A stretch of 64,000 nucleotides of DNA, from positions 106,860-170,859 of the forward strand of contig CAYRHN010000009.1 of assembly GCA_964424115.1 (NCBI GenBank). The letters run 5' to 3'. The translations under genes and the position numbers were made by a program. Origin of the DNA: CAYRHN01 sp964424115. GTDB lineage: Bacteria; Chloroflexota; Anaerolineae; Anaerolineales; Anaerolineaceae. Below the pieces are notes generated by a model that saw only the letters and a list, made by a program, of their open reading frames with translations, ran no database searches and was not told the DNA's origin. Shown piece after piece: positions 16,034 through 25,447 of the stretch (within the stretch, counting starts at the first letter, position 1; every line of letters starts with the position of its first letter).

Positions 16034-18135
16034 AGACCGTTTTCCAAAAGCTTTCTTCTTTTCTGGGTCAAATTAACTGGATTAATTTTGCGCTGTTATC
16101 CTTGATTTTTTCTATCCTGAGCTTTGGGGTTTTAGTTTTCTCGATAGGTTTTTTCCTGGACGACTGGCCTATCCTTTACTCCGCGCGCGTGCACGGGTTA
16201 TACGGGCTGCAAGAATATTACGCTTACGATGGACGGCCTTTTGGTTATTGGGTAAATTATTTTTTTGTTTCCCTGCTTGGCTTTCGACCTCTTGGTTGGC
16301 ATATTGCCGCTTTGCTTTTACGCTGGCTATCCTCGATCTTAATGTGGGGTACGTTCACTACTCTTTGGCCCGATCATAAACGCCAGGTTACCTGGGCGGC
16401 CTTGCTGTTTGCGATATATCCCCTCTTCGCTCAGCAATCCATTGCGGTGACGTTCATGCCACATTGGGTTTGCTACGTGCTCTTCTTCCTTTCACTGTAT
16501 TTGATGGTCAAATCTTTCAAATATCGAAACTCAACCTGGTTTTGGCTGTTGACCATCTTCTCCATGCTTTTCGACCTGGTTAATTTGTTCACTTATGAAA
16601 ATTTCATCGGCGTTGAATTTCTGCGTCCGGTAATCCTTTGGATCCTAGTCAGCCGCGAAAACCCAATTTCAAGCAACCACACTTTCCTTACCCGCGCCGG
16701 ACTTACGTTACGCCATTGGGCGCCGTACATACTGACCTCATTCGGATTTATTTTCTGGCGGCTATGGTTGACTACCCAACCAATCGGCCGGAACACTCCC
16801 ACCGTATTATTCAATTTATTTCAAACACCATTTACCACCCTTGTGGACCTGGCAAGGTACGCATTTTCCGATTTTAACCAAATCGTCTTCTCGGTCTGGT
16901 CCAAAACCTTTGTGCCGGATCAATTAGATATTGTGATTGCTTCTGATTTTATTGCTTGGGGATTAATGCTTTCCGCATCAGGAATTGCTATCTTGTATCT
17001 ATTTCATTTCACAAAACCGGCCTTATCTAATGTTTCGGAGGATCAGCCAACCGAAAAAGGGAAATGGCATCTTCAAGCCCTTCTGTTAGGGGCTTTGGCG
17101 GTTATCTTCGGGGCCGTTCCAGGATGGTTGGTGGGCAGAACTGCGAGCGGTTCATTCGGACTATGGAATGACCGGTTTGGATTAGTATCCATGTTCGGCG
17201 CGGCCATTTTTATCGTAGCTTTATTGGATTGGCTGCTGCATGGTTCTTATAAGAAACAAGCTGCGATCTTCTGTCTGTTGCTGGCTCTGGCCACTAATTC
17301 CAATTTTCGCACCGCAAATGATTATAAATGGTCCAGCATTTTCCAGTCTCGCTTTTTCTATATGTTGAATTGGCGCGCTCCTTATCTTGAATCGCCAACT
17401 GCTATTTATTCAGATAACGAATTCTTCTCAAAAATGGGCACTTATCCCACTTCATTTGCCCTAAATTTGCTCTACCCCAACGCGCAACCAATGCCAAACA
17501 CAAATTACTGGTTCTACACGATCACAAAATTCTTTGGCGATAATATCTCGGATTTAGTCTCCGGTGTGGAGATCACCCAGTCACACTGGTATGCCAGGTT
17601 TAAAACCTTAAGCACCGATGCTATCGTGGTTCAATTTACCCAAGACTCAAGCAATTGCTTATGGGTATTGACTGAAAATGACCGCTATTATCCAAGCCTA
17701 TCCCCTAATACTGTGAAATCTTTGCCCGCTTCCAATCTTCGCCGAATCACAACAATAGAAACTGCGGGATACCCACCTGTTGATCTATTTGGTCAAGAAC
17801 CCGTCCACACCTGGTGTTACTATTATGAGAAGGCGGACCTGGCTCGGCAGTTTAAGCAATGGACTGAAATTACAAAGCTGTACGAAGAGGCCTCTGCCAA
17901 GGGGTATGATACCTCCGCAAGCATTGAATTAATGCCTTTCATTGAAGGGTATGCCCACACCGGAAATTTTGAAAAAGCCATTGAATTGACGATTCTTGCC
18001 CGGGATTACCTGCGCAATATGTCCCCCTATCTGTGCGACAACTGGTCGCGGATCATGAAAGAATTGCCTCCATCCGCACAAGCTGATGAGGCCTACCAAA
18101 TCATCACAACCGAAGTGGTTGGTTGTAACCAGTAA
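16030..18135 (+). CDS. GT-C-type membrane protein with helical-repeat tail, copy 1
   Basis: The 701-residue protein has about ten hydrophobic helices in residues 15-430. The first external loop contains FFLDDWPILYSA, resembling the acidic motif that GT-C glycosyltransferases carry there, then YYAYDGRPFGYW. Residues about 430-590 form a soluble domain with SDNEFFSKMGTYPTSFALN, and about 600-690 are TPR-like helices (KADLARQFKQWTEITKLYEEA). It is closely similar along its whole length to the next gene. Family members use polyprenyl-phosphate sugars outside the cell, but no precise family could be named. The DNA is visibly richer in A+T than its neighbours. Start overlaps the previous stop as ATGA. 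Confidence 0.75.
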   Translation: MKTVFQKLSSFLGQINWINFALLSLIFSILSFGVLVFSIGFFLDDWPILYSARVHGLYGLQEYYAYDGRPFGYWVNYFFVSLLGFRPLGWHIAALLLRWLSSILMWGTFTTLWPDHKRQVTWAALLFAIYPLFAQQSIAVTFMPHWVCYVLFFLSLYLMVKSFKYRNSTWFWLLTIFSMLFDLVNLFTYENFIGVEFLRPVILWILVSRENPISSNHTFLTRAGLTLRHWAPYILTSFGFIFWRLWLTTQPIGRNTPTVLFNLFQTPFTTLVDLARYAFSDFNQIVFSVWSKTFVPDQLDIVIASDFIAWGLMLSASGIAILYLFHFTKPALSNVSEDQPTEKGKWHLQALLLGALAVIFGAVPGWLVGRTASGSFGLWNDRFGLVSMFGAAIFIVALLDWLLHGSYKKQAAIFCLLLALATNSNFRTANDYKWSSIFQSRFFYMLNWRAPYLESPTAIYSDNEFFSKMGTYPTSFALNLLYPNAQPMPNTNYWFYTITKFFGDNISDLVSGVEITQSHWYARFKTLSTDAIVVQFTQDSSNCLWVLTENDRYYPSLSPNTVKSLPASNLRRITTIETAGYPPVDLFGQEPVHTWCYYYEKADLARQFKQWTEITKLYEEASAKGYDTSASIELMPFIEGYAHTGNFEKAIELTILARDYLRNMSPYLCDNWSRIMKELPPSAQADEAYQIITTEVVGCNQ

Positions 18136-18153
18136 GACCAACCAGGAGAAGAA

Positions 18154-20253
18154 ATGAACGAAATGAGATCCTTTGTAAACAAAGTCAAGAATTGGTTCAG
18201 TAATATCACCTGGCTGAACTTTGCCATCATTTCATTTGTTTTTACGTTTATTAGCTTTGGAATCCTCATCTCGGAATTGGGTTTTTATTTGGATGATTGG
18301 CCCAATATCTATGCCATGCGCCTGCATGGACTGGCTGGATTGCAGCAATATTATGCCTATGATGGGCGTCCGTTCGGCTATTGGGTTTTGGCCTTGGTTT
18401 TCCCAATTCTCGGATACCAACCGCTTGGGTGGCATATCGCCCTGCTTCTTTTACGCTGGCTCTCCTCAGTGCTGATGTGGCTGACCTTTACCAAAGTCTG
18501 GCCGGATCACAAAACCCAGGTCACGTGGGCCTCTCTGCTCTTTGCCGTTTATCCCCTCTTTGCCCAGCAATCCAGCGCGGTCATGTTCATGCCGCATTGG
18601 GTTTGTTACCTGCTTTATTTTCTCTCCATTTGGCTGATGGTTCTGGCTTTTCAAAAACGGGGGACCCTTTGGTTTTGGCCTTTGCTCATTCTTTCCACAG
18701 CCCTGGACATTGTTAGTCTGTTCACTTTTGAGTATTTCCTGGGGGTTGAGTTACTGCGCCCGGTCATCCTCTGGTTATTGGTCAGCCAGGATGGAGAAAA
18801 GATCCGCTGGCGCATCTGGCGAACTGCGTTGTATTGGCTGCCCTTCATCCTGACCTTTAGCGGATTCATCGGCTGGCGTCTCTGGCTGACCACTCAACCG
18901 ATCGGGCGTAACACTCCTGCCATGCTGCTCAATTTCTTCTCTGCACCGCTCTCAACCGGGATTAAATTGCTTGAATACGCCCTGAAAGACTTCAATCAAA
19001 TCGTACTCTCAGTCTGGTATAAAACCTACGAGCCTACCCAGATCGAATTCAATGCTCCCTCCGACCTGGTTGCCTGGATCCTGGCCGGGGCAGCTTTGCT
19101 GATTGCATTGTTCTACGTCTTTCGCATGATCAAACCTGCCCCAGCGGTAAGCCAGGGAAGCCCGGAGAGAACCTCCCGGCCCTGGTACCCTTCAGCATTC
19201 GTTTTGGGTGCGTTGGGTGTTTTGCTCGGCGCGCTGCCGGCCTGGATGATTGGCTCCACGGTCAGCAATACCTACGGGCTTTGGAATGACCGCTTTGGTT
19301 TGGCCTCCATGTTCGGCGCTGCAATCTTTATCGTGGCTTTTCTGGAATGGCTCTTTAAGGACTCGTACAAGAAACGGGCTATTTTCTTCTGTCTGCTGAT
19401 CGCTCTCTCTACCAATGCCAACTTCCGCAACGCCAACGATTACCGCTGGTCCAACACCTGGCAAACCCGCTTCTTTTACCAGCTTTACTGGCGCGCCCCT
19501 TATATTGAGTCACCTACCGCACTCTATTCCGATAACGAGTTCTTTACGAAGATGGGTGTCTATCCCACCTCTTACGCCCTGAATCTCCTTTATCCCAACC
19601 AGCAACAAATGCCCAACATGGATTACTGGTTCTACACCCTTTACAAATACTACCCACATGCGATTCCACAGTTGGTTAATGGCATGGAAATTTATCAGGG
19701 CCACTGGTATTCCAGATTTGCTGCCTGGAGCCAAAATGCCCTGACTGTTTATTTTAGCGGCAAGGATTCCACTTGCCTGTGGGTTTTGACCGAGAACGAC
19801 CGCTCCTACCCGGATATCTTCTCGGAAAACCTGATCAATGCCTTGCCGGCTACCAATTTAAGCCGCATTCAGGCGCAAGGAACCGCCGGTTATCCTCCCA
19901 TGGATATTTTTGGTCCCGAGCCGGAGCACAATTGGTGTTACTATTTTGAAAAGGCAGACCTTGCCCGGCAATATCAACAATGGGATGAGGTTATTCGGCT
20001 TTACGAGGAAGCCACCGCTAAAGGTCTTAAGACGAATACAGCCTTTGAGTTAATGCCTTTTATCGAAGGCTATGCTCATTCTGGAAATTTTGAAACCGCC
20101 ATCCAAATTTCGGATAAAGCGTTCACTTACAAAGAACGAATGAGCGATTATTTTTGCGACAACTGGCAGCGCATTTTCCGGGATCTTCCCGCTTCAGTAG
20201 AAGCAGACCAGGCTCTAAAAATCGTTTCTGAAAATTATAGGTGCGGCCCATGA
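18154..20253 (+). CDS. GT-C-type membrane protein with helical-repeat tail, copy 2
   Basis: The 699-residue protein is a tandem paralogue of the previous gene, sharing LDDWPNIYAMRLHGL, YAYDGRPFGYWV, TTQPIGRNTP, YGLWNDRFGL, SDNEFFTKMGVYPTS and the TPR-like end YQQWDEVIRLYEEATAKGL. The layout is again multiple membrane helices, then an outer soluble domain, then helical repeats. AGGAG precedes the ATG by 5 bases, and 18 bases separate the two copies. Base use is richer in G+C than in copy 1, so the duplication is old or one copy was acquired separately. A role in adding a sugar or other group on the outer face of the membrane is likely. Confidence 0.75.
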   Translation: MNEMRSFVNKVKNWFSNITWLNFAIISFVFTFISFGILISELGFYLDDWPNIYAMRLHGLAGLQQYYAYDGRPFGYWVLALVFPILGYQPLGWHIALLLLRWLSSVLMWLTFTKVWPDHKTQVTWASLLFAVYPLFAQQSSAVMFMPHWVCYLLYFLSIWLMVLAFQKRGTLWFWPLLILSTALDIVSLFTFEYFLGVELLRPVILWLLVSQDGEKIRWRIWRTALYWLPFILTFSGFIGWRLWLTTQPIGRNTPAMLLNFFSAPLSTGIKLLEYALKDFNQIVLSVWYKTYEPTQIEFNAPSDLVAWILAGAALLIALFYVFRMIKPAPAVSQGSPERTSRPWYPSAFVLGALGVLLGALPAWMIGSTVSNTYGLWNDRFGLASMFGAAIFIVAFLEWLFKDSYKKRAIFFCLLIALSTNANFRNANDYRWSNTWQTRFFYQLYWRAPYIESPTALYSDNEFFTKMGVYPTSYALNLLYPNQQQMPNMDYWFYTLYKYYPHAIPQLVNGMEIYQGHWYSRFAAWSQNALTVYFSGKDSTCLWVLTENDRSYPDIFSENLINALPATNLSRIQAQGTAGYPPMDIFGPEPEHNWCYYFEKADLARQYQQWDEVIRLYEEATAKGLKTNTAFELMPFIEGYAHSGNFETAIQISDKAFTYKERMSDYFCDNWQRIFRDLPASVEADQALKIVSENYRCGP

Positions 20254-21200
20254 CGAAAGACCCCATCCTGACCATTTTCACAGCCCCCAAACCCTTCACC
20301 AACCCGCACATTGCTACTATCCAGACCAATGCGCTGCGCAACTGGAAGGCGCTTGGCACGGAAGTAGATGTTTTAATTTTGGGCGATGAAGAAGGATTAT
20401 CCGCAGCTGCTGCTCAAATGGAAGTGCGTCATCTGCCGGAAGTGGCCCGCAACGCATCTGGGACGCCGCTGATCAACGACCTCTTTCGCCTGGCGCGAGA
20501 AAACAGCCATAGTCCACTCCTGGCCTACGTTAATGCGGATATTCTTCTCCTGTCTGATTTTGTTGAAAGCGCCCAGAGGGCCTTGGCGCAGACCAAAGAA
20601 TTTTTGCTGGTCGGACAGCGCTGGGACTTGGATGTGCGCGAGAACCTGGACTTTCACCCCGCTTGGCAAGAAGGGCTGCGCGCCCGCACCCAGAAAGAGG
20701 GAAAATTCCATCCGCCGGCCGGGAGCGATTACTTTATCTTTCCCCGCAACTGTTTTCAGGTAATTCCTCCCTTTGCGATCGGGCGCGCCGGTTGGGATAA
20801 CTGGATGATCTATGAAGCCCGCCGCCGCAGCTGGCTTACCATCGATGCCACTGAAGATATTTTTATCATCCACCAAAATCACGACTACAGCCATCTGCCC
20901 GGCAATCAGCCGCACTACCGCCTACCCGAAACATACGAGAACATCCGCCTGGCTGGAGGCAAACGAACTGTTTTCCACCTGGAAGATGTTAACCGCAGGA
21001 TGGTCGGGGGACAGATCCAAAAAATTCCCTTCTCCTGGAAAAAATTCTGGCGCGAAGTAGAGATCTTCCCCCTGGTTACGCTGCATTCGCGTCCTTTGGC
21101 GCAGGCGACCTTCGCCATTTTTCACCCCCGTAAGGCTTATCTCGAATCACGCGCCTGGCTGCGCCAACAACGATTGCAAAATAAAGGATCAGCCCTATGA
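20250..21200 (+). CDS. Putative GT-A-like glycosyltransferase
   Basis: The 316-residue protein has a Rossmann-like beginning (ILTIFTAPKPF, VDVLILGDE) and an LLAYVNADILLL segment that resembles the metal-binding acidic motif of GT-A enzymes. It continues with LVGQRWDLDV, HPPAGSDYFIFPRNCF and RAGWDNWMIYEAR, which look like a conserved active site, then a His-rich IIHQNHDYSH. I recognise the general fold but not a named family. It overlaps the previous stop as ATGA and the following gene by 4 bases, inside the glycan operon. Confidence 0.65.
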   Translation: MTKDPILTIFTAPKPFTNPHIATIQTNALRNWKALGTEVDVLILGDEEGLSAAAAQMEVRHLPEVARNASGTPLINDLFRLARENSHSPLLAYVNADILLLSDFVESAQRALAQTKEFLLVGQRWDLDVRENLDFHPAWQEGLRARTQKEGKFHPPAGSDYFIFPRNCFQVIPPFAIGRAGWDNWMIYEARRRSWLTIDATEDIFIIHQNHDYSHLPGNQPHYRLPETYENIRLAGGKRTVFHLEDVNRRMVGGQIQKIPFSWKKFWREVEIFPLVTLHSRPLAQATFAIFHPRKAYLESRAWLRQQRLQNKGSAL

Positions 21201-22054
21201 AACAAGAGCTTCTTGATATCCTTGTCTGTCCCCAATGCGGGCATGCCCCCCTGCAGGTCACCCCGGATGAGAAACATCTGAAATGTGGAAACTGCCGCTT
21301 CAGCATTCCCATCATAGAAGGTAAACCGCTCTTCACCCCCGCCCCGGAGACCATCGAACCGTGGGAAAAAGTGGAACGCGGACCTGATAAAGGCACCGTC
21401 TGGCGGCGTGCCAATTGGCGTTTCTTGGAATCGGTGGTCAGCTACTTGCCTCAAGACCATTTGATCCTGGATGTAGGCGCCGGGCACGGCGATTTTGCCG
21501 ATATTTTTAGCGGCCGGCGTTATCTCTCGCTGGATATTGTCCCCTATGCTGAAGTGAATATGGTTTGCGACCTCAATCAGGTCAATCCATTGAAATCAGC
21601 TTCATTAGATATGATCGTACTGATGAACGTTTTGGAACATGTCTTCGAAGCCCAAAAACTGCTCAGTGTGCTGGCAGGCGCGTTAAAACCCGGCGGGCAA
21701 ATGGCGGTTACTGTCCCATTCATGCTTAAAGTGCACCAGGCACCCTTTGACTTTGCCCGTTACACCGAACACGGATTGGTCGAATTGGTGAACTGCGCAG
21801 GACTTAAAATCCAATCCCTGCAGGGATATTACGATCCGCTTTATATTCTGAATGAAAGCCTGGGCAATCTCTGGCAATATTCACTACCAGAAACCACGGG
21901 CCTTAAACGATTCGCAGGTAAGAGCCTGGTCTTCCTGATCCAAAAATTGATCAATTTGCTGGGCAAGGTCATCCCCAGGGGCCGCAGCGCCATCCCGACC
22001 CGCCAATCCAATCCCGCTCCCAGCGGTTATTTCCTTATTTTAACCAAAGAGTAA
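21197..22054 (+). CDS. Methyltransferase with N-terminal Trm112-like zinc ribbon
   Basis: The 285-residue protein begins with a small zinc ribbon of the Trm112/YcaR type: ILVCPQCGHAPL and LKCGNCRF give four cysteines in residues 8-36. A class I SAM methyltransferase domain follows, with motif I LILDVGAGHGDFADIF near 88, LDIVPYAEVN, IVLMNVLEHVFEAQKLL and LKPGGQMAVTVPF. Such fusions are common in glycan loci and methylate sugars or lipids, but the substrate is unknown. It starts inside the previous gene by ATGA overlap. Confidence 0.83.
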   Translation: MKQELLDILVCPQCGHAPLQVTPDEKHLKCGNCRFSIPIIEGKPLFTPAPETIEPWEKVERGPDKGTVWRRANWRFLESVVSYLPQDHLILDVGAGHGDFADIFSGRRYLSLDIVPYAEVNMVCDLNQVNPLKSASLDMIVLMNVLEHVFEAQKLLSVLAGALKPGGQMAVTVPFMLKVHQAPFDFARYTEHGLVELVNCAGLKIQSLQGYYDPLYILNESLGNLWQYSLPETTGLKRFAGKSLVFLIQKLINLLGKVIPRGRSAIPTRQSNPAPSGYFLILTKE

Positions 22055-22056
22055 CT

Positions 22057-23004
22057 ATGCGTATCGGACAAAATCCTGCCAAGTTCGTCAATCAGGTCGC
22101 CCAACCTGCACGGGTCACCATTGCAGTGCTGAATTACATTCCCTTCATCAGTGGATTCTATGCCGAGATGTTGAATGTACTGAAAGCCTGCCTGAACAGC
22201 ATTTGGGAAAATACCGATAAGCCCTACGATCTGCTGGTATTCGATAATGGCAGTTGCGAAGAAGTATGCCAGTATTTGATGGATGAGCAAGCCGCCGGAC
22301 GCATCCAATACCTGATCCTTTCCGAAAAGAACCTGGGTAAAGGCGGCGCCTGGAATATGATCCTGGCCGGTGCGCCGGGCGAGATCATCGCTTATGCCGA
22401 TAACGATGTTTTGTTCTATAAAGGTTGGTTGGGCCGTTCACTGGAGATCCTGGAAACCTATCCCGGGGCTGGAATGGTCACTGCTCGCCCCTTCCGTACA
22501 AAAATGGAATTGTGCACCAGCACCATCTCCTGGGCAGAATCCACTCCTGAAGTAAAAATTGAGAAAGGCGATTTCATTCCCTATCCCACGTTTCTTGAAT
22601 TCAACCTCAGCCTTGGGCAGGAAGAAGCTCAAATTCAAAAGGATTACCAGGCCAGTCAAGATATCCGCCTGACTTACCATGGCGTTTCGGCTATGATCGG
22701 TGCTTCCCACTGGCAATTTGTGGCTTATAAAGAAACCCTGGCCCAATTCTTGCCATTCAACATGGATCGCCCCATGGGACAGGTGAAACAACTGGATCAA
22801 CGCCTGAATGCTGCCGGCCTGATGCGCCTGATGGTGGTGGAGCCATTGGCCATGAATCTCAGCAACACCCTGCGTGGTGTCAATAATAATCCACTCCTGA
22901 AGAAATCCAAGCCTAAGAGTCACCCATTCCTTGACTTTCCTCCTGTGCGCAAGTTGATGCTCTCGTGGTACGATAAGATCTTTCACTGGTATTACGACCG
23001 ATAA
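22057..23004 (+). CDS. Glycosyltransferase, GT2-like
   Basis: The 315-residue protein has the GT-A nucleotide-sugar fold. VTIAVLNYIPF leads into LLVFDNGSCEEV, LSEKNLGKGGAWN and IIAYADNDVLFYKGWL, in which DND serves as the DxD metal motif. The C-terminal half (PMGQVKQLDQRLNAAGL) is less typical. It starts 2 bases after the methyltransferase stop. Donor and acceptor are not deducible. It carries no membrane segment and should act at the cytoplasmic face. Confidence 0.83.
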   Translation: MRIGQNPAKFVNQVAQPARVTIAVLNYIPFISGFYAEMLNVLKACLNSIWENTDKPYDLLVFDNGSCEEVCQYLMDEQAAGRIQYLILSEKNLGKGGAWNMILAGAPGEIIAYADNDVLFYKGWLGRSLEILETYPGAGMVTARPFRTKMELCTSTISWAESTPEVKIEKGDFIPYPTFLEFNLSLGQEEAQIQKDYQASQDIRLTYHGVSAMIGASHWQFVAYKETLAQFLPFNMDRPMGQVKQLDQRLNAAGLMRLMVVEPLAMNLSNTLRGVNNNPLLKKSKPKSHPFLDFPPVRKLMLSWYDKIFHWYYDR

Positions 23005-23022
23005 AGGACCATAAATCAAATT

Positions 23023-24465
23023 ATGTCTGCAAAAACCATTTTCATCAGTGCCGACCATGGACTGGCCATCATCTATTTCTTACAGAGCGAAGTGGTCAAG
23101 ACCCTGCTGGATTCCGGCACCCGCGTGGTCGTGCTTACCGATGACGGTCTGATCGATCAGATCCAAAACCGCTTTGGTCAGCCAGGATTGATCATTGAAG
23201 GCCTGCGCTTCAAATCCTGTGAACAATACGCCCGGCAAACCAATCCTTCTCTTCAGTGGTGGGCGGGGGTTGTCCGCCGCGTAGGCACCTCCAAACAGAT
23301 CAACACCGAAGCCATGGATAGTTATATCCGCCAGGTGGAATATGAAGTGCAAGGAAAACAACGTCTGGTTCTGCCGTTCGCCCGGGCAGCCGTCTCCCTT
23401 CTGCGTAATTCCCGCCGTGCCCGTAAATGGCTGGTCAACTGGCAAATGCGATTTACCCCCTCCATCTACACAGACCTGTTTGAAAAATACCAGCCCGATC
23501 TGGTCGTTTCTAGCACCTACGGCTGGCGCAACGACCGCTATTTGCTGCGCGAAGCAGTTAAACGCGGAATCAAGACCGGGGCAGTGATCGTCGGCTGGGA
23601 CAACCCCAGCAGTTACGGCATTCCCTGTGCCCCGCTCGACTTTGTAACCTGTTGGTCGGAAGTACAAAAGCAGGAACTTGTCGATGGGTCCGACTGGAAT
23701 CCAGTCCATGTAAATGTGGGCGGGATCCCTTCCTACGACGGCTACTTCAGGCAGGATTGGCTCATCCCCCGCGATGAATACTTTCGCATGCACAACCTGG
23801 ATCCCAACCGCAAATTGGTCAGCTATGCCTCCAGCTTCATCACCTTTTCGCCCAATTATCGTAATGTAGAGACCCTGGCGCGATTGATCTCCTCCGATCA
23901 ACTGGCCGAACCCTGCCAGTTGCTGATCCGCCTGCACCCTAACCATTTTATGAACGACCCACTCTTTGCCGGAGAACGCCAACGCATCCAGCAGCTTGCA
24001 CACGATCTGCCACATGTACATGTGGTTGAACCCGTTCCACTGGGCGGTTCATTGGGTTATTACTCCGGCGAAGACATGCCTGAAAAATCCTCCATGATGG
24101 CCCACTCGGATATTTTTACCACCGTTTATTCCACCATGGTCGTGGAGACCGCCATACATGGGCGTCCTATCCTCAGCCTTTGCCTGGATGTTCCCGGCGG
24201 GTGGAACACTCCGGGCAAGTTCTCCCTCCCGCTTTCCACCATCGGCAACTGGCCTACTCACGACCGTTTCCGCCGCGCGAAAGCCGGTCAGGTAGCTTTG
24301 AAAGAGGAGCAAGTCCAAGCTTCACTCAATCGCTACCTTCGCGATCCACAGGCAGATCGGGCCGAGCGGGAGCAGTTCATTCACGATGAAGTAACCTACA
24401 CCGACGGCAATGCTGGACGCCGCACCGGTGAGTACCTGCTCTCTTTGCTGAAAGAAGGCGGATAA
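23023..24465 (+). CDS. Capsule-type glycosyltransferase (KpsC/KpsS-like fold)
   Basis: The 480-residue soluble protein resembles capsule-synthesis GT-B transferases: KTIFISADHG at the N-terminus, QPDLVVSSTYGWRNDRYLL, GAVIVGWDNPSSYG, the HP motif in LLIRLHPNHF near 310 and the donor-site region SDIFTTVYSTMVVETAIHGRPILSL near 365-390. It is distantly related to the proteins at 8499 and 30461. A transfer reaction using a CMP-linked or similarly activated group is likely from context, but the donor is not proven. It stands 18 bases after a GT2-like gene and 1 base before an oxidoreductase gene. Confidence 0.68.
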   Translation: MSAKTIFISADHGLAIIYFLQSEVVKTLLDSGTRVVVLTDDGLIDQIQNRFGQPGLIIEGLRFKSCEQYARQTNPSLQWWAGVVRRVGTSKQINTEAMDSYIRQVEYEVQGKQRLVLPFARAAVSLLRNSRRARKWLVNWQMRFTPSIYTDLFEKYQPDLVVSSTYGWRNDRYLLREAVKRGIKTGAVIVGWDNPSSYGIPCAPLDFVTCWSEVQKQELVDGSDWNPVHVNVGGIPSYDGYFRQDWLIPRDEYFRMHNLDPNRKLVSYASSFITFSPNYRNVETLARLISSDQLAEPCQLLIRLHPNHFMNDPLFAGERQRIQQLAHDLPHVHVVEPVPLGGSLGYYSGEDMPEKSSMMAHSDIFTTVYSTMVVETAIHGRPILSLCLDVPGGWNTPGKFSLPLSTIGNWPTHDRFRRAKAGQVALKEEQVQASLNRYLRDPQADRAEREQFIHDEVTYTDGNAGRRTGEYLLSLLKEGG

Positions 24466-24466
24466 G

Positions 24467-25447
24467 ATGAAATTCTTGATCGTTGGTTTTGGTTCTATTG
24501 GTCGTCGTCACCTGCGCAACTTGCGCGCCTTAGGAGAAGAAGACATCCTCCTCTACCGCACCCATCACAGCACTCTGCCGGATGACGAGATTGCCGGTCT
24601 GGTAATCGAGAACGATCTCCAGGCAGCCCTGGCCCACCATCCTGATGCGGTCATCATTGCCAACCCCACCGCCCTTCATCTAGAAGCGGCCATTCCAGCC
24701 GCCCGGGCGGGTTGCTCAATTTTGATGGAAAAACCTGTCTCTCATTCTCTGGAGCGCATTCCCGAACTGGATTTAGCCCTGCGCTCAAACGGCGAGCGCT
24801 TCCTGGTAGGTTATCAGTTCCGTTTTCACCCCGGCCTGCAAAAGATCGCTGCTCTGTTGGCAGGTTCCGCCATTGGGCGCATCATTTCGGTTCGCGGGCA
24901 TTGGGGAGAATATTTGCCCGGTTGGCATCCTTGGGAGGACCACCGCAGCGGGTATGCTGCCCGGCGCGACCTGGGCGGAGGTGTGGTCAATACACTTTCC
25001 CATCCGCTGGACTATCTACGCTGGCTGATCGGCGAGATTGACGACCTTCAACCGCTGACTGCCCATATACCCGAGCTGGAAATAGAAGTGGAAAGTGTTG
25101 CAGAGATCCTGTTGCAATTTTCCAACGGCGCCTTGGGCAGCCTGCATCTGGATTACATCCAGCGCCCTGCCCAGCACACCCTCCAGATCATCGGCAGCCA
25201 GGGGACGATTACCTGGGATAATGCCGATGGTGCTGTCCGGTTATTTAAAGCCGGTGAACCTGATTGGCAAGTTTTCTCTGTCCCTTCAGGGTTCGAACGC
25301 AACAGCATGTTCATAGAAGAGTTACGTCATTTCATTGCGGTGACCCGCGGGGATACGCGGCCTTGCTGTACCCTGGCAGATGGCGTACGCGCCATCCAGT
25401 TGGCCAACCGCATCACCGGCACACAACTTCAGGAGCGCGCAAGCTGA
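24467..25447 (+). CDS. Gfo/Idh/MocA-family oxidoreductase
   Basis: The 326-residue protein has an N-terminal NAD(P)-binding fold, FLIVGFGSIGRRHLRNL, and the family EKP motif in SILMEKPVSHSL near residue 90, whose Lys is catalytic. The C-terminal half (GSLHLDYIQRPAQHTLQIIGSQGTI) is the GFO_IDH_MocA C-terminal sheet. Members in glycan loci oxidise or reduce nucleotide sugars or free sugar acids. The neighbourhood of nonulosonate genes suggests modification of a sugar precursor, but the substrate is open. Its stop shares one base with the next ATG (TGATG). Confidence 0.88.
   Translation: MKFLIVGFGSIGRRHLRNLRALGEEDILLYRTHHSTLPDDEIAGLVIENDLQAALAHHPDAVIIANPTALHLEAAIPAARAGCSILMEKPVSHSLERIPELDLALRSNGERFLVGYQFRFHPGLQKIAALLAGSAIGRIISVRGHWGEYLPGWHPWEDHRSGYAARRDLGGGVVNTLSHPLDYLRWLIGEIDDLQPLTAHIPELEIEVESVAEILLQFSNGALGSLHLDYIQRPAQHTLQIIGSQGTITWDNADGAVRLFKAGEPDWQVFSVPSGFERNSMFIEELRHFIAVTRGDTRPCCTLADGVRAIQLANRITGTQLQERAS

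Noticed and set aside
23080..24021. Minus-strand open frame of 313 codons opposite the second capsule-type transferase
   Set aside because: Same reasoning: antisense shadow of a conserved reading frame.
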